Below, piece after piece: positions 1 to 14,583 of a stretch of DNA of 64,000 nucleotides. The notes under the pieces are model-generated. The model was given only the letters and a program-made list of their open reading frames with translations. It searched no databases and was not told where the DNA came from. Source of the DNA: Cucumis sativus. Lineage: Eukaryota > Streptophyta > Magnoliopsida > Cucurbitales > Cucurbitaceae. The first letter of the stretch is position 1. The number at the start of each line of letters is the position of its first letter. The position numbers and the translations under genes were made by a program. The stretch covers positions 12,462,001 through 12,526,000 of the forward strand of contig NC_026656.2 in assembly GCF_000004075.3 (NCBI RefSeq), in the 5' to 3' direction.

Positions 1-3000
1 GCTCTTCATTGCTTTAGGAGAAGCGATGTCTTCAGCTTCAGATCCGGACTCAGCCGTTGATGTATCACTGCCTTTCACCTTTTATAAAACATTAAAACAA
101 AGAGCAATTTTTAATGCTTTGTTGTGGAAATTAGGAATGAGGAATAGGGATAGCCCCATAACAGATTGGTTTCTAAAAATAGAAGGTTACCATTGGGTAA
201 TGTGGCTTAGCATACGCAACAACCTTTCCTTCACTATTTAGAACTTTAACAACCTGTCTGGCACGTCGTGCTTCACCATTAAGAATCATCTGCCAAAAAC
301 ACACATTCAACAACCATAGCCTAAATTGAAACTCATGATAAAAGATCAAAGGTTAGAATGGCACAATCAACCTTCAAAATTTCTGGGTTTCTCCATGGCC
401 CCTTGTCTGAACGAAGGCATCCCCCCATATCTGCACATGTACAACTTCCCCCTAGAAATTCCGGCAACTCACTGCAAAATGCATGCACTTAGTAAGTGAA
501 CGAAGTGTTTCATTTACAAAAGGGAAAAAAGATAATGACATAATATAGATGGTATCTGGAAAATCAATCATCCCCTAGTACCTGGAATCAATTATTTCAA
601 GTAATTTGTTTTGGTACTTGTTCCCGAGAACCTATCATGAATTTAAATAGTGAAAAACAGATGTCAGAATCTAACAACATAAATGAATTCTAGAATAACA
701 ACAATAGAATAGAAGAAGGAAATTTACTACATACATGGATTTTAGATGTTGTTCGAGGGTCAAGGAAAGACTTCACTGTGTTCCATAGCATCCGAAATCC
801 AGGACCAGCATTGATAATGTACATTTGGCTGAGAGTCTGTACAATAGTAAATAAATATCATATGTGAACCTACATTAATTATATTGAACTCAACATACAA
901 ACAAAAAAACATAGAAAAAGTATAACAACCTGATATCATCAAAGATAATATCTGATTACATGATAAAGATCAGAATAAGAATGTGCAAAAAGGAAAGAAC
1001 TGGGATTATAAACCCAAGAAAGAGCAAACAAAAAAGTATACAACTTCTTTGGATTGAGTAAAGAGGGGTACGTAAAGATATGTTGTCTAATGTTGACAAC
1101 ATGACCATTTTGTATTTTTTACCCCTTCAAAAGTTCAACATGTCTAGTTACTTTGAGCTCTTTGAGTTACATGAGGCAATATTTAGGTAAAGATATGAAT
1201 AAGAGAAGTCTCTTACGAAAAAAAAGGAAGTTAAAGGTCAAAATATATTAGCATATATATGCATAAAGACATTGAAGAAAGATGATATTAATTCAAAATT
1301 TATTATCTCTCTTATCTATTAGTTCAATGTGCTTTCCAAGAGTAATGCAGCAATGCTGGAATATTCAACAGATCGTAGAGAAAGAAACACATGCTACTAA
1401 ATTTAAAGCTCCATCTATCATACCTCAAAAAAGTATGTATTGAGATTGAAAATATTATACATAAGTTTCTTATGTTGTAATTACAAAAATGTGATGTTGC
1501 TTACTTCTGGGTAATTGTCACCATCAACTTTCTGTAGCCGCATGACGAGTTCCCTAGCAGACTTCGTGAAGTTCTTGAGACCCTAAATAAGAAACAAAAA
1601 GTTGCAAGCTAAAAATAATTTGAATGGCTCGATCATGAACTAATCGAATAATAGAAAAAACATCTATAACCAACATACCACGCCTTGGACATCTAAGATT
1701 GTGGTACTTGAATCTATGTGCCTCTTTGCAGCAATTGAACAAGCAGGAAACTTGATAGCAAAACTTTTCTCAAACTCCTGTACGTGGTACTTTATATATC
1801 GATCCATAGTCGTCACTTGCATAAGTTTGTTTGGATCCACTTTCCCCAACCTTTCAATGTAAACAGGTCTACCTTCTTTATCCACCCCATGATAGCCATG
1901 AGGATAGTACCTCAGAACTTCATTTTTCTCTTTGAATTCAAATTCCTGGGGGAAATTGCTAGCATATTAAGGATAAATATTTTTCACATAGATTTAATTA
2001 TTCCTTGAGAAAAGGTTTAACCTGTACTTACTTCACCTATTGTGTCAACGCCAAACTCCTTCCTCCACTGAAGCATATCAGCCCACATATGCTTAGCTTT
2101 TTCAATGTCAAATTTCCGAGCTTTTAAAAACCTGAACAGGTAATTGGGAGGTTACAATCATATCATCTAGAAACAATATGCTAGAATTCCGTATCTTGTT
2201 AGAGGAATTGAACTTCATGAAGTCAGGGTATAGTGAAGTTGGAACAATGCTTTGTGAAGGCACAAAAGCTTCATGGATGATATTAACTACAAGGCTTGTA
2301 GGCTCTTACAAGCCTAAGTGAGACAGGGCACAAATATAATTAAAATAACTCTCCTCAACAATGATTTTTTTTATAAGAAACGGTTGTCTATATTCAAAAG
2401 AAGCAAAAGGAAAAACCTAAGGGCAAGAGTTGGGAAGATGCCTCCCCAAAGAGCTAATATAGGAGAGTCTTCCAATTAGTAATAATCATTAAAAGTAATT
2501 ACACAAGAATTTGATGTAATTTGGGTATTTATCTTCGAAGAACCTACTATTCCTTCCTTTCCAAAAAAATTAATCATACAAACTACACAAATTTTGGCGT
2601 AAAGTTGCTTCCAAAAATAGATATTTAATCTGATTTTTACTATAACCACAGGCCAAAAAACAAACAAATGATTGAAGAGAGAAACAGAGAGGATGATACT
2701 TTTCTGTCTGGAAAAAAAAACAGAAGTAATCATATGATTAAAGAAACTACAGACTTCACTGCAGAGCAGGAGATGTAAGACCCGTGCTCGAATCAGGCAT
2801 TATATAGGCGCCCATGAAACCTTTTACAGCAGGTGTGGAAAATGGCCAACTGATAGAAATTGTGGCACAACACGATGATGAAAGATGTGTAGAAAGCCTC
2901 AGCTGCATATGAAAGATGCCAATAATCTAGCATGATTGAAGCTGTCTTATGCTAGAAGAAAGCAGATTCAATCAGGCTAGATCGTCAAATTGAACTATAT

Positions 3001-4528
3001 CAATCTTTCTTTCAGGAAGACAAATGATTTCTACTTCTGTTATTGAACTATTATACACAATCCAATATCAATAAAATCAAACCCCAAGCAATTCAAAGTG
3101 GTAACAAACTTTTTTTTCATTAACCAAAAATTAGAGATAAAATGAAAGAAGAAATAGAAAGGAGCTAGGACAAGAGAAAGGTTACACACCTCAACATCAT
3201 GTGATAATCATCATGTTTTTCTGGCAGTAATTCATCCATTATTAGTGCTTGACGAAATGCATCGACAGCCTGCAGCTCTTCAACATCCCTAACATCCTCA
3301 ATAGAAACAGAACTGACCCGACCATCACTTTTTCTCCTGCTGCTCTTCTTCTTGAGGGAATGTTTAAATTTGGAAGATGCATTTAGAGCTTTCTTCTTTA
3401 TAGACCCAATTCTTGTCCTCCTTTCATCCTCCGAATTTTCAAAGTCAGATTTCCTTTCTTTTCTTTCATCACTACCAGAAAACCCTTCAAAGCCTACCAT
3501 TTACAAGAATGCATGTATAAGCGTGTGGAAACACCAAAACTTCGATAAGACTAAACAAGAAAGCAAGAAGACCTCCGAACAATTAACTATTCAAATGCCA
3601 ACTATGGCCTTCCTATATAACCTAACACCTGAAAGCAATTTTTCCAACAAACGATTGACTCGATAATAGTAATAGAAGACCAAGCATTTGTCTAAAACAT
3701 TGACAAAAAAGCAAACAACCAAAACAAACATCAGTATCCTCTCTCTTCCCCCTTAATATGTATTTTTACACAAGCACAATAGTGGGAGAGGCGGAAAGCA
3801 GCATAATCTTTGCAAGATAATCAAAATGCATGGTACAAGCAGATGATGACCAGATCCTTTCCAGAATTTGGGAAATGCATGGTAAAATCACCTCGAAACT
3901 ATACACACTCTGAAGTTAACCGCAAAGAAAATGAAATAATAACATCAAATTGAGCCCTCTAAACTAAACAGCCAAGAAAGAATGTCATGTAATCTATCTG
4001 AAATTTGTCAAAATCACAATGGAGGTAGCTAGATAAAGAAAATGTTCGCGACTTTAAAAGTCAAATTCCAAATGAACCAAACCCGATCATGAAAATTTCA
4101 TCTTTCTAATAAAATCACCTTTGATCCAAAATCAAAACAAAAGATTTCAAACGAAATAATGACGATCTTAGAAAGGAGGTGATATGATGATCCCTATAGC
4201 TATCTCAGTTCAAGAACAAAACCCCAAAGTAAAAATTATACAAGAGAAAACAGTCCCAACCATCCCCCAAAGAAAGATCTTTTTTCCTCAATTAACACCC
4301 TTCTATTTTCTTTCGACCCACTCTTCAGCGTAAAAGTCTCAATTTAAGAGCAAACACAAACAGCCCAACAGCAAAACCAAAACCCCCATCCTTAGTTTCA
4401 AAATGCGTGAACAGAAACCCCCCAAAATTGCAAAGAGAAGAAAACCCAGGAGATGAAAAGAAGAAAAAATAAAACCAATTATAAAGAAACTCACATGGTC
4501 TAGCGAATCGATCCAATGGCCCAGACAT
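1..4528 (-). CDS. Sec14-like phosphatidylinositol/phosphatidylcholine transfer protein (SFH family), 3'-truncated by the window
   Basis: Ten coding exons read on the minus strand: 4528-4495, 3493-3190, 2131-2032, 1945-1679, 1582-1505, 836-735, 631-582, 471-372, 289-191 and 78-1. All visible junctions fit GT-AG and the frame stays open for 404 codons. The start is [12 protein letters not shown], the usual beginning of this plant family. Next come an acidic Ser/Glu stretch, a Lys/Arg-rich cluster (about residues 35-58), the CRAL-TRIO N-terminal helices (about 70-125; [12 protein letters not shown]) and the Sec14 lipid-binding lobe (about 150-310; [51 protein letters not shown]). The family exchanges PI and PC at membranes and links lipid supply to phosphoinositide signalling in polarized growth. 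The last visible exon ([16 protein letters not shown]) is the linker; any C-terminal nodulin-like domain lies outside the window. The large first intron (4494-3494) separates a 34-nt coding exon. No breaks were seen. Confidence 0.95.
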
Positions 4529-4936
4529 TCTCGGCTAGCAGAGAGAAACAAAAAAATTAAAAAAGAAAAAAAAGAACGCAAACAGAATCTCCGTCCAATG
4601 GATCTATGTCAAAGCTCAGAAGGAAAACACGGAAGGTTCGAAAAGGATCAAAATCACTTGTTGCATTAAGGTGAAGAAAGAAAACCCTAAAAAAAAGAGA
4701 TCCGAAGAGCGGGTCCTTTGAAAGAGAAAATAAAGGAAGGAAAAAAGAATGTGAGAGGGTAGGGTTTGGTGTTGGGATGAGGGTGGTGGAGAAGTTAGAA
4801 AAAGGGAATTGAAATGGGCAAGAATGGCGTCGGCAGAAGAGGAAGAGGAAGAGGAAGAAGAAGAGGAAGAAGATGACGAAGGATCCAGCTCCAGTAATGA
4901 ATCAGTAATTAAATAATAAGACAAATAAAAACCCAC
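4529..4936 (-). promoter_or_regulatory. 5' leader and proximal promoter of the Sec14-like gene
   Basis: Upstream of the ATG at 4528 the minus strand is rich in TC/TTC tracts, with a run of imperfect TTCCTC/TTCTTC repeats near 4836-4877 (GGAAGA on the plus strand). Pyrimidine-rich leaders of this kind are common just downstream of plant transcription starts. Base composition changes to plain AT-rich sequence at about 4930, so the transcript probably starts between about 4750 and 4930. I could not pick a convincing TATA box. Confidence 0.5.
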
Positions 4937-5499
4937 CCTATTTTTTTATATTTAATATTTTAATTAATTGACATTTTATACGTTTGAAAAAAGCGCCGAT
5001 TAGGAAAAAAAGAAAAGAACGGCGACAATAACAAGAGAGAGAATTTCACGAATTCGTAGTCTCTATACTTTAAGTTTTCTATTTACTAATTATGTTATAT
5101 TTATTTTGATTTACATTTAGATTTTAAATTTTAAAACGTAATTTTTTAACTTCTATTGAGAGAGAGAGAGTTCTAATAACTTTAATGGATATACTCATTC
5201 TCTTGTAAACATTCATAAAATATAAAACAATTCACAATTGATGACAAATACAAATACAAATAATAAAATACATGATATTCAAGAATGTAGAGTTGGATTT
5301 AATTAAAAGAATATTCGTCGATATCTAAGTTTTCGTATATTTAATTCAAGATATCTTAAAACACAACTTCCTTATTTTTGTAATGTGTCTGTATAAATAT
5401 TCATGAAATATATTAGTAATAGAGTATAAATATAAAGTATGGTTTAGAAGTTAGCAGTTGTTCTTGTTTGTATGGGTATGAGATTGAAAGGTGAGATGG
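4937..5499. other. AT-rich intergenic stretch, no gene seen
   Basis: The sequence is AT-rich, with a short GA run (5159-5170), and no open frame with a recognisable protein. It separates the Sec14 gene promoter from the GC-rich patch at about 5.5 kb. Confidence 0.5.
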
Positions 5500-5860
5500 T
5501 TGATATTATATGGTAATGTTTGGTTTTGCGGAAGGGAAATGGGGGAGAGGGCCCAGAAAGAGCACGTGGCGGCGTTGATGAAGGAGGGAATCCTTTGAAT
5601 TCATTGATTTGGTCGCACCGCCGCGCAGGCCGAGGCAACACCGGCCCCCTCCCCTCCCTCCTTTTGCTTTCTCTTTTTTCCTTTTCTCTCTCTTTTCTTT
5701 ATTTCTATTTTTTTATAATACAAATCCACAATTCTTTTGGACACATTTTGACTTCTTTTTTTTTTTCTTCTTATTTCTTCTAATTAATCATAATTATACT
5801 TTACAATTCTTTTTTTTTTCTTCACACTTTTCTTATATTATATTCCTTTTTTTTTAGCAT
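5500..5860 (+). promoter_or_regulatory. GC-rich patch with G-box followed by a pyrimidine tract (possible orphan promoter)
   Basis: A sharp local rise in GC content (about 5520-5660) contains a CACGTG G-box in the ABRE-like context CACGTGGC at 5563-5570 and a cluster of CCGCCGCGC. It is followed by a CT-rich tract (about 5640-5850) like a plant leader or Y-patch. Open frames across it are low-complexity and match nothing I know. This could be the promoter of a non-coding transcript, a distal element of the divergent Sec14 gene, or a gene remnant. Confidence 0.25.
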
Positions 5861-8800
5861 TTCAACATCAAATTTCAAAGCAAAAAAAGAATTGTTGGTG
5901 GGAGTGTGTAGCTACTCAAAGCAAGACATTTGTTACTATTTAACCTATGTATTTAGAGATCAATTGAATCATTCAATAACACAATATACACGTTATCACG
6001 AGGTTAGCTTTTTATTTCTTTGGCAGCAAACAATGAAGGTGGAGTTACAAGTTTTACAAAACATTCATACATTGGATTATATTTATATATTTTTTTGGAA
6101 CGATCTTCTTGGTTGTAAGTGGATTTTGTAAGACTAGAAAACATCATCAAAGATCTTTTTGAATGGTATAAGGCTAGTTTTGTTGCAAAATAATAATGTT
6201 CTAGAAAACGTGGTGTTCATTCGGAATGAAGAGACATTTGTTTTAGTCGTCATATGACATTTGTTCTTGGCCTTTTAACTATTGTAGCTCTTGATGGACA
6301 CTGTATATCAAGAAGTATCTATCTCTTCAAAATTAGTATGTCTTCTTTGATATGTCTTATCTCATTCATACATCTTCTACAAAGATAAGTGTTACTTAGG
6401 GTTGTCGATCTTTTTTTTTTTTTCACATTATCACAATAACATTGCATTATAAATAAAAATGGACAATCAAACCTATATCCTAACTCATCATTAAAGAAAA
6501 ATTATGATTTAATCACTCGAGAGATACGCTCTAAATCACAAAAGTTGATGGACTAAATAAAACAAATATATAAAATGTATTATTAAGGTTACATTAATAA
6601 CTCATCATTAGTGTTTTTCGTAGTCATCTTTTTCCTTTTTCGTTACTTCCTACCTAAGCTTAAACACGAGTATGCACCCAAAACATAAATTATAATAACA
6701 TACAAACTATTATAACCAACCAAGGGCTTAAATGCCACCACAATTATTACCATTTTTTTGTACAACAATTGTGTCGTGGATAAATTAAACTTTCCACCTT
6801 TATAATGAAAGATTTTGTAAATTTTACCATTGACCTAACCTCACTTGAACTCCTTTGTTATTATTATTATTTAATAGAATAATTGGGAGTAGTAGATTAA
6901 AACCACAAACCCTAGTGAGGTTATGGATACGAATTGAACTAAATTAACTCTTATTGATCCATAGTTATTATTGTTATGGAGTAAAGATACCAATTTATTA
7001 TGATTAAAGGTTGAAACCCTAGCTAGATTGGACATTATATAGAGATGGAATTAGATATATATAATTTGATTTGTGTGGATAAAAACGTATGATGGTTAAA
7101 GATTGATTAGAAATCACGTTACCAAAAAGGACTTATTCAAAGCTAAGTTAGCTGTTTCCCAAATTTTTAATTAAAAAGAAAACAATTTCTCAATAATAAT
7201 AAAGTAATGAAAAAAGACAAGAGGAAATTATAAATTGCATTTATTTCATATTCATCTCTCTATTTTTGTTTCTTTTTTTCACAATTGAAAATGATACATA
7301 ATTAGCTACACCCACTTCACCTAATTTATTACCTAAATAATAATTATAATAATTATAATAATAATAATAATACAATTTGAATTCATATCATTTTGTTATT
7401 ATCCAAATTTGTGATAAAATGTTTTAATATAGTTCATACAACATAATATGGATAGTATAAACGTTGTGTGAGTTGAATTATGTTGATTTTAATTCGAAAA
7501 AGAAATTATATGACAAGTTAATTTTTCTTTTCAATTTGTTAGTTATAATTCTTTTAAATTGTGAGACTTAAAAGTAAAAACAAATTAAAAGTTTGAAAAT
7601 GAGTTATATTTTAAATAAAATATCAAAAGTAATTAATAAGAAACTAACAAATTATTTCAAATGATACAAAATTTGAAAATATATATCACAATCTATCTGC
7701 CATACACCATCACAAACGACTATTTATATAGATTTGTTAGATAAGTACATATAATATAATAGTCGATATTGATCTATCACAATCTATCGTAAATACATAT
7801 ATTAGATAAATTGTAATATTATGATATATTTTGGTTCATTTTAGTGCACATATAAATATTACAAGAAATTATAGTAAAATGAATCTTATTATCCAAATTA
7901 TTAAATGAGTTCTATTCTAACCTTTTACTTTTTTCTTTTTTTTCATTTTTATGAAAGTGATACTTTATAGTTAAAAGAATAACCATGTGACATTTTCACA
8001 ATAGGTAGATTTGGTAAAAAGGGGATTTCTAGGAAAATAAATAGAATTTCTATTTTTCTATTTTTCCTCGTGTCTTTCATGGATTTTAGGTTAAATATAT
8101 TTGGATTGCATATGTTATTTTATAGGTATAGGAATTAAATATCCGAATGTGAAAGTCTAGATTTTAAATGTTTGATATAAATTTAGATGTGCAAAATAAT
8201 TAATTTCAATTCAAATAATTTGTATATAAAATAATTATTTAATTAAAAACTTAAACTCAAAAAGTGATGTTTCAAATAATGAAGGAATTAATTAGTAACC
8301 ACTTGTACCTAATGAATTATGTCCCATGCTAAGGTTGCACCTTAATGTTCTAACTTTTCTTTATAGATATCAATTGAAAAGTTGCACCTTAAAAATGAAA
8401 TAGGAGAGTAGTCATTTACAAAAAAGAAAAGAATAAAGAAGAAGAAGAAAAGGTAACACAGAGGAAATGTAAAAATTCTTCCACTTTCCTCATTTTTAAT
8501 AAAGTATAGATAACTAAATTAATATAAATTAATTAGAATATTGATAATTGACCATAATAATTTATATTAAATAGTTAAGATAATATAAATTATTAATAAT
8601 AAAGATATTAGTTTTAAATTATATATTTATATTTAATAATTGATTAAAATTAAATATAATGAATACTTTATATTAATTTATTAATTAATTATTGTTCATC
8701 TTCTAGATATAAAAACCTCACATTTTTCCAAAAAAGAAAATCCACGTCATACTAGTTTGAAAGTTTCTTAAATAATAATATCTTGAAATATTTCAAAGAG

Positions 8801-11275
8801 TTAAATTTTGTATAATAAACAACGATATTCTATCTAGACTTACCATTAAGATTAGCTCTTGGTTTGTGATTATTTAGTAGCAAACTCAGATTCACGCAAC
8901 ATTCGCTCAATCAAATTTTGATCATATAAATAGATTTAGGTTAAAATATAGTTTTGGTTGAGATAGTTTGAAATTTGTTTAATTTTAGTTCTTACCTTTT
9001 CAATTGTCTAATCTTTTATTTATTGTATTTTCAATCAATCTTCAATTAGTCTCTTAAAATTAATATTTACATAAATTAGTTAGATAATATTTGTTAAAAA
9101 ATTAAATAGTATCATATCTTTTGTTGGTGCAAAAATTGTCTTGAACCAAAAACAATTTTTTTATAGAGAGAAATGATAATCCCCACTATTCAATTTGGTG
9201 TATGCTATGTGTCCACTTCGATTCAATCCAAAATTAAGATTATAACTACGAAATTACAAAGCTCACGATTCACTTACCTCTTCAAAGTGCTTTCATGCCT
9301 TAGTTATAGGTCAATGTGACCTAATTCTTTTAGGATCATGATTTTGTGTCTATTTAGAGGACAATCGGCTCAAGAAAAATAGTTCTTGAACTAACCTATC
9401 TCATTCGGGTTCAACTTGTGGATTGAGCTTCGATCCATTCCTTCCTATAACCCTAAACCCTCACTTATCCAAAAAAAATTCTTGAATTAAACTTCCTTTC
9501 ATCTTTAATTTTCTTGATAATTTTATCATTTATTGAGCTTTTTTTGAACAACTTTAACGTATAGTTTTAATAAAAATAAATATATTTTATTACAAGTATA
9601 AACATTAAAATTAAATAAATTTAAGTATAAAAATGAAAATGATATCTATATCATTCATATATAATTAAAAAGAAAAGTAGTGGGTTTTCTTTTGTAATAA
9701 ATAAATCATATATATATATATATGGCATTGGAATAAGTTATTTATTAATTATGTGTGGAGAAAAGAAAGGTTATAGAAAGGGGAAGCTTAAGAGTTTAGG
9801 CACATGAAAGGTTGCATTTTGCAAGCCATCCATATAAAGAGACATGCATCCTATTCCACTCTTCTTTTCTTTTTCTTTTTTAATAAAGAAAAAAAATGCA
9901 ATGAAAAGGGAAATAATCATTCTCGGTTCAAAATTCATTTTTTATTTTTAAAATTAATCTATCGAACAAACAAATTTTGAACTCATTTAAGAATATATAC
10001 GATAGTTTATTATCGTAGAATTACGAAAATAACATAGTTCTAGTTTATGCGATATAAAAGGCGTACTATTAGATTTAATACTAGAGGTTGATCAATTCTC
10101 TCTACCCGTGTTGTAAAAAAAATTATTAAAGTAATGACCTTGAGATTAAAGGTTAGATTCTTCATTTTACATTGTATAATAAAATTTATTTAATCATGCT
10201 CAGGTGAGAGGTAGTTGAATTGAATGGGATAGGTATGTTTGATTAGTAGGTTATTGCCTTATTAGATTAAGATTTAATAACGTTTGTAGGTTGTATTTGT
10301 AATTAGCTTCTTCTATTTTTTTTCTTTTCTTTTTAGTTTACATGTATTGTGAAAATTCAAACATTTGATTTCTGAGTGATGTTTTATAAATAAAACGTTT
10401 TCTACACAGCAGTTGAAAAGCACAAAGTGTTTTTTTTTTTAATATTAAAAATACTATGACTAACATGAAATGAACCTATATTTTAGTTGATATATTTATG
10501 CAAACTAATCTTAATTAACACAGTTTTTAGGGTCGGTTTGATATCATCTCATCGTTGGATTGGGTCGAAGTATTTAAACTATAAATACAAAACACACAGT
10601 TTAGGCTAAAACTTTCCCAAAAATAGGGATAAGAATAGACATTATCAAAACTAGGGAAGATGTGTGCAATGATTTTGGTGTTTGTAATAATGTAATAATG
10701 GTATGTGTTGGTAGAGACATGAGGCATAGAGCATGTGATTAGCCGTCCCATTGCTTTACCAAAAACACATTTTGAAATTCTAACATTATTGGACAAGAAA
10801 GAAGAAAGTGTCATGAAATGTCCTCATTTTCATCTTTCTGCTTCAATAAACGAAATCCAGCTCCCTCACAATCTTAATTCTAACATTATTGATTAATTTT
10901 ACCCTAATTGTTTGTATCAAAAAGTTCCTACATTACACTAAAGTATAGTAAAATAAACCAAAGTATTTACATAATATCGTACTTTAGTTCATATAACAAA
11001 TTTAAACATTAACTTATCCAAAATAATATAACAATACATTTTCTAATTTAAAATTTAAATTTATCGAACCCCAACTTCTTTTTCTTAAAAAAAGTACGAC
11101 TACCAATAATTATTTTAAAAACAACGACAATCTAAAATAAATTCTTATTCTCTTATAACCACGATCTAAAAAGTTAGAGTTCGAAAGTTGAGACTAACGC
11201 TAGAATAGCTATTTTAACTTTTACTTCCTATCCTATTCATTTAACACTTGAAGTCAAATTAATATAATAATTATA

Positions 11276-11278
<3 letters not shown>

Positions 11279-11337
<59 letters not shown>
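11279..11337. repeat. (TA)n microsatellite, about 29 units
   Basis: An uninterrupted run of TA dinucleotides close to 60 bp long, in AT-rich intergenic DNA. Runs like this are typically length-polymorphic. Confidence 0.95.
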
Positions 11338-11342
<5 letters not shown>

Positions 11343-14300
11343 TGGTTGTAAATGAAAAAGGTTAGGTCAAACCTTCCATTGGAGTGAACAACCTGAAGGT
11401 GGCTAAGAATGTCAACATTTGATTATTGTTGTTGTTATTATTTTAATAAAAAACTTCCAACCATACAAAAGCATAAATAAATAAATAATAGTAATAGTCC
11501 AATTGAAAGGACAAAAGACCTAATAATTAGGTGTACTGAAATTTTCTTTTAGAAGAATAGATATAAATTGAGAAGATTTTAATTAATAATAATTAAATAT
11601 CTCAAATCAAATTGACTTTCACAAAATGGAATCATTTATTATGAATATATATTATATTTGGAAAATCTTAGATTAAATTTGCTAGGTCTATGTATCTCTA
11701 TCATCTTTGTTACCTCTTATATTTCTTTTCTACAAATAATAGATAGTGGATAATAGCTAACATGTGTGTGTCTATATATATATATATATATAGAAAATGT
11801 TTGAATAATCGTAATTATATTTTTAAACTCTCAATTGTAAAAATTGAATCTCAATTAATTTATATAAAGTGTTCAATTTTAATTGAGAGTATTTTAGGAT
11901 GAAATCGTCACTACCACTATTTGTAAAGAAAAAAAAAAGTTTAGTGTTTATAATTTGACTTGGAAAACTTTGAATTCAAAATCATGGGCCTTGACGATAT
12001 CGGGAGGGTAATTGGGCCCATGCATATCTCAGGCCTATCTTTGCCAAACAAGCCCACAAAAGTGAAACAACCCATATTTGATGCTTGAAAATCTTAACTT
12101 TGGGATTAAGAAATTTTCTCGAGAATATTGGAGAATACTATCTTTGTGATTATGTTTGTGATTGTGTGATATTTCGCCATGCCAATGCACAGTATGCATA
12201 AAAAAGTGCGTACAATTCTCGACAAGCTAAATATTATTGTGTTATCAAAGATGATCATCTTTATAAACTAATTTTTACATGTATAAATATTCACGAAAGA
12301 AAAACCAGAGTTTTGATGATGTGAGTGAGTCCACCAACAAAAGAAAGTGGAATGAGTTTACATTTAGAAATATGATCGACAAGACAAACACAAAAGAACA
12401 CATTATGTAATGTGTTCGATAAAATTTAGTTTCTATAGAATGGAAAAGGTTAACACTCAACCTTTCTAATTTTGCAAATTAAAATTGGTTTAAATCTTAT
12501 ATTGTTTCATAAACTTTTTTGTCTTATTCTATTTTGGTCTTTGAACTCTTGAAAATGTTTGACTTCTTGAACTTTTAAAAATAGTATTTTAATCAAAGTT
12601 GTTAAGATTCTGTTAACTATATATCTAAGAAAATGACTAGGTGACTCCTATATTTGACTGGCTAGGGTGTGAAATAAGATAATATATTTTGTTTAGAAAT
12701 ATCAGTCGATCATTAATATTGATATTGTCAAACCTTCAAATTTACAAATAGACGATATAGGATATTTGAATGGTTGATTCTAAACTTTTGTTGAAAGCAT
12801 AGGTACAAACTTGTTCACATAACCCTTTTTGTTTCCTCCTTTATTTTGAAAACTACTTTTTTTTGTTATCCTTCCAACATTAATGTTGAGCCACCCAATT
12901 AATATTTGTATAAAGTCAACAGCATTACATGTATACAATTTGATATTTCTCTATTTTCTTAATTATGAAGGCAACGTGCAATAATATTTCAATCTCTAAG
13001 AGCAGCCATTCAAAATTTCTAATCTCAACTATATTCATTTGTTCTTTTAGAAAAAAGATAGTGAAAAGAACAAATGTCTTCTTTACTAGAAAAAATAATC
13101 GAGTGTAGGACCAAATTAAACCACATGTTAACCTTGTTTACTTTTACGTCTTCAATAATTCATAATGCTAATTCTTAACAAAAATCAACCGTTGTCCAAA
13201 TAAGAAGTGAACTATTATAGTCCACACTACTCCGCTCTTAGTCTTAAACACACTTTAAAACTTCTTAAACAATTAAAATACACGACTTTAATTAAATTTT
13301 CAATAAAACCTTATGCAACGTCATGAAAAAACGTAACCTTCCCTATTTAAAATGTCACAAAAGGAATATAACATTAACAAAAAGAAAAAGAAAAACTAAA
13401 ATCATGTCAAAATTGTTATATAAAATTTAAATAATAATTTAATACTTGAATGGTTCATACTTCATATCGTATATCTTATATTCTCTTCAACATATCTTAT
13501 ATTCTTTTTACCGATATTGATTAGAACTATTTAGTATTAGATATGATATGCACTCTAGCTATCATAATTATACAAGGGCTAGCAAATATTCCCAATGAAA
13601 TCTAATGAATATCATAATGACTAAAACTAAAGGTTGTTTGAAAATTATATTTTTTCAGGAAAAAAATATTCCACATTTTAATAAAGTGGTTTCTTTCAAA
13701 AGTATATAGTAATTAATATATTTCTAAGTTTACACTTGAGAAAGGACTTTATACCCTTATGCCTAAAACTTTATATTTGTATTTGTGTGGATAACAAAGA
13801 ATATTTGGTATTTTGACTTCAACTATTGGCCAATAAATCCTTTACAAATTAAACATATTTTGAGTAGAAATATTTTGGATATGAAGATTCAAATTCTATT
13901 TGTTTTTAGTTGACGATATATAATACTTTACAAATTACAAATATATAAACGAATCTTTATTAATTAATTTACGTTGGAATATGATTAAAGTTTTATCTAA
14001 ATTAAATAAAAGAGAACAACTATTTTTAATGGTACAGACTTTTCGGTGAAATCAAAAGTAAAATTTTGAATATGTTTGTCTAAAAGTAGACAATACACCG
14101 TACTACTATAGAGATATTTGTTTATTATTAACAAATGAATATTTACAAAGATAATTTGACTTTTGTATGCATAAATTAAAGTAAGTTGCATATGTATTCA
14201 AGTTTTAAATATATTTGTCAATGAACAACTAACACATAAAGATATACTTTTAAAAACATTATCAAATATAAGAACAAAAATACAACCTTTCATAAGTACT

Positions 14301-14469
14301 TTTAATATAAACTACAAAGTCAAAGTTCTGAACCAAACATATGAGGGAAAAATCAATTCTAATTTTAAAGTTTTTGTTCAGTTTTGGTAAATATATTTTT
14401 CTTTCTATTGTATAAATGTCTCAATTTAAGATTATAGAAAAAAGTATATCTCATGTAATTACCAAAAAA

Positions 14470-14583
14470 TTACATTAATAACTCGTTAAAATTTACATTA
14501 TATGATCAAGTATAAATTTGGATAACTTCTCTAAAAATTGTTAGAGAGATTTACATTAATAACTCGTTAAAATTTACATTATA
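14470..14583. repeat. Short direct duplication, period about 81 bp
   Basis: The string TTACATTAATAACTCGTTAA, followed by AATTTACATTATA, occurs at 14470 and again at 14551 with a unique spacer between. It lies just outside the MITE at 14641 and may mark a local duplication. Confidence 0.8.

Noticed and set aside
4170..4190. AAAGGAGGTGAT-like string resembling the 3' end of plastid or bacterial 16S rRNA
   Set aside because: Only about a dozen bases match and the flanks are ordinary intron 1 of the Sec14 gene, so it is a chance match rather than an organelle insertion.
9440..9465. Telomere-like AACCCTAAACCCT
   Set aside because: Barely two units long with no array; common by chance in plant DNA.
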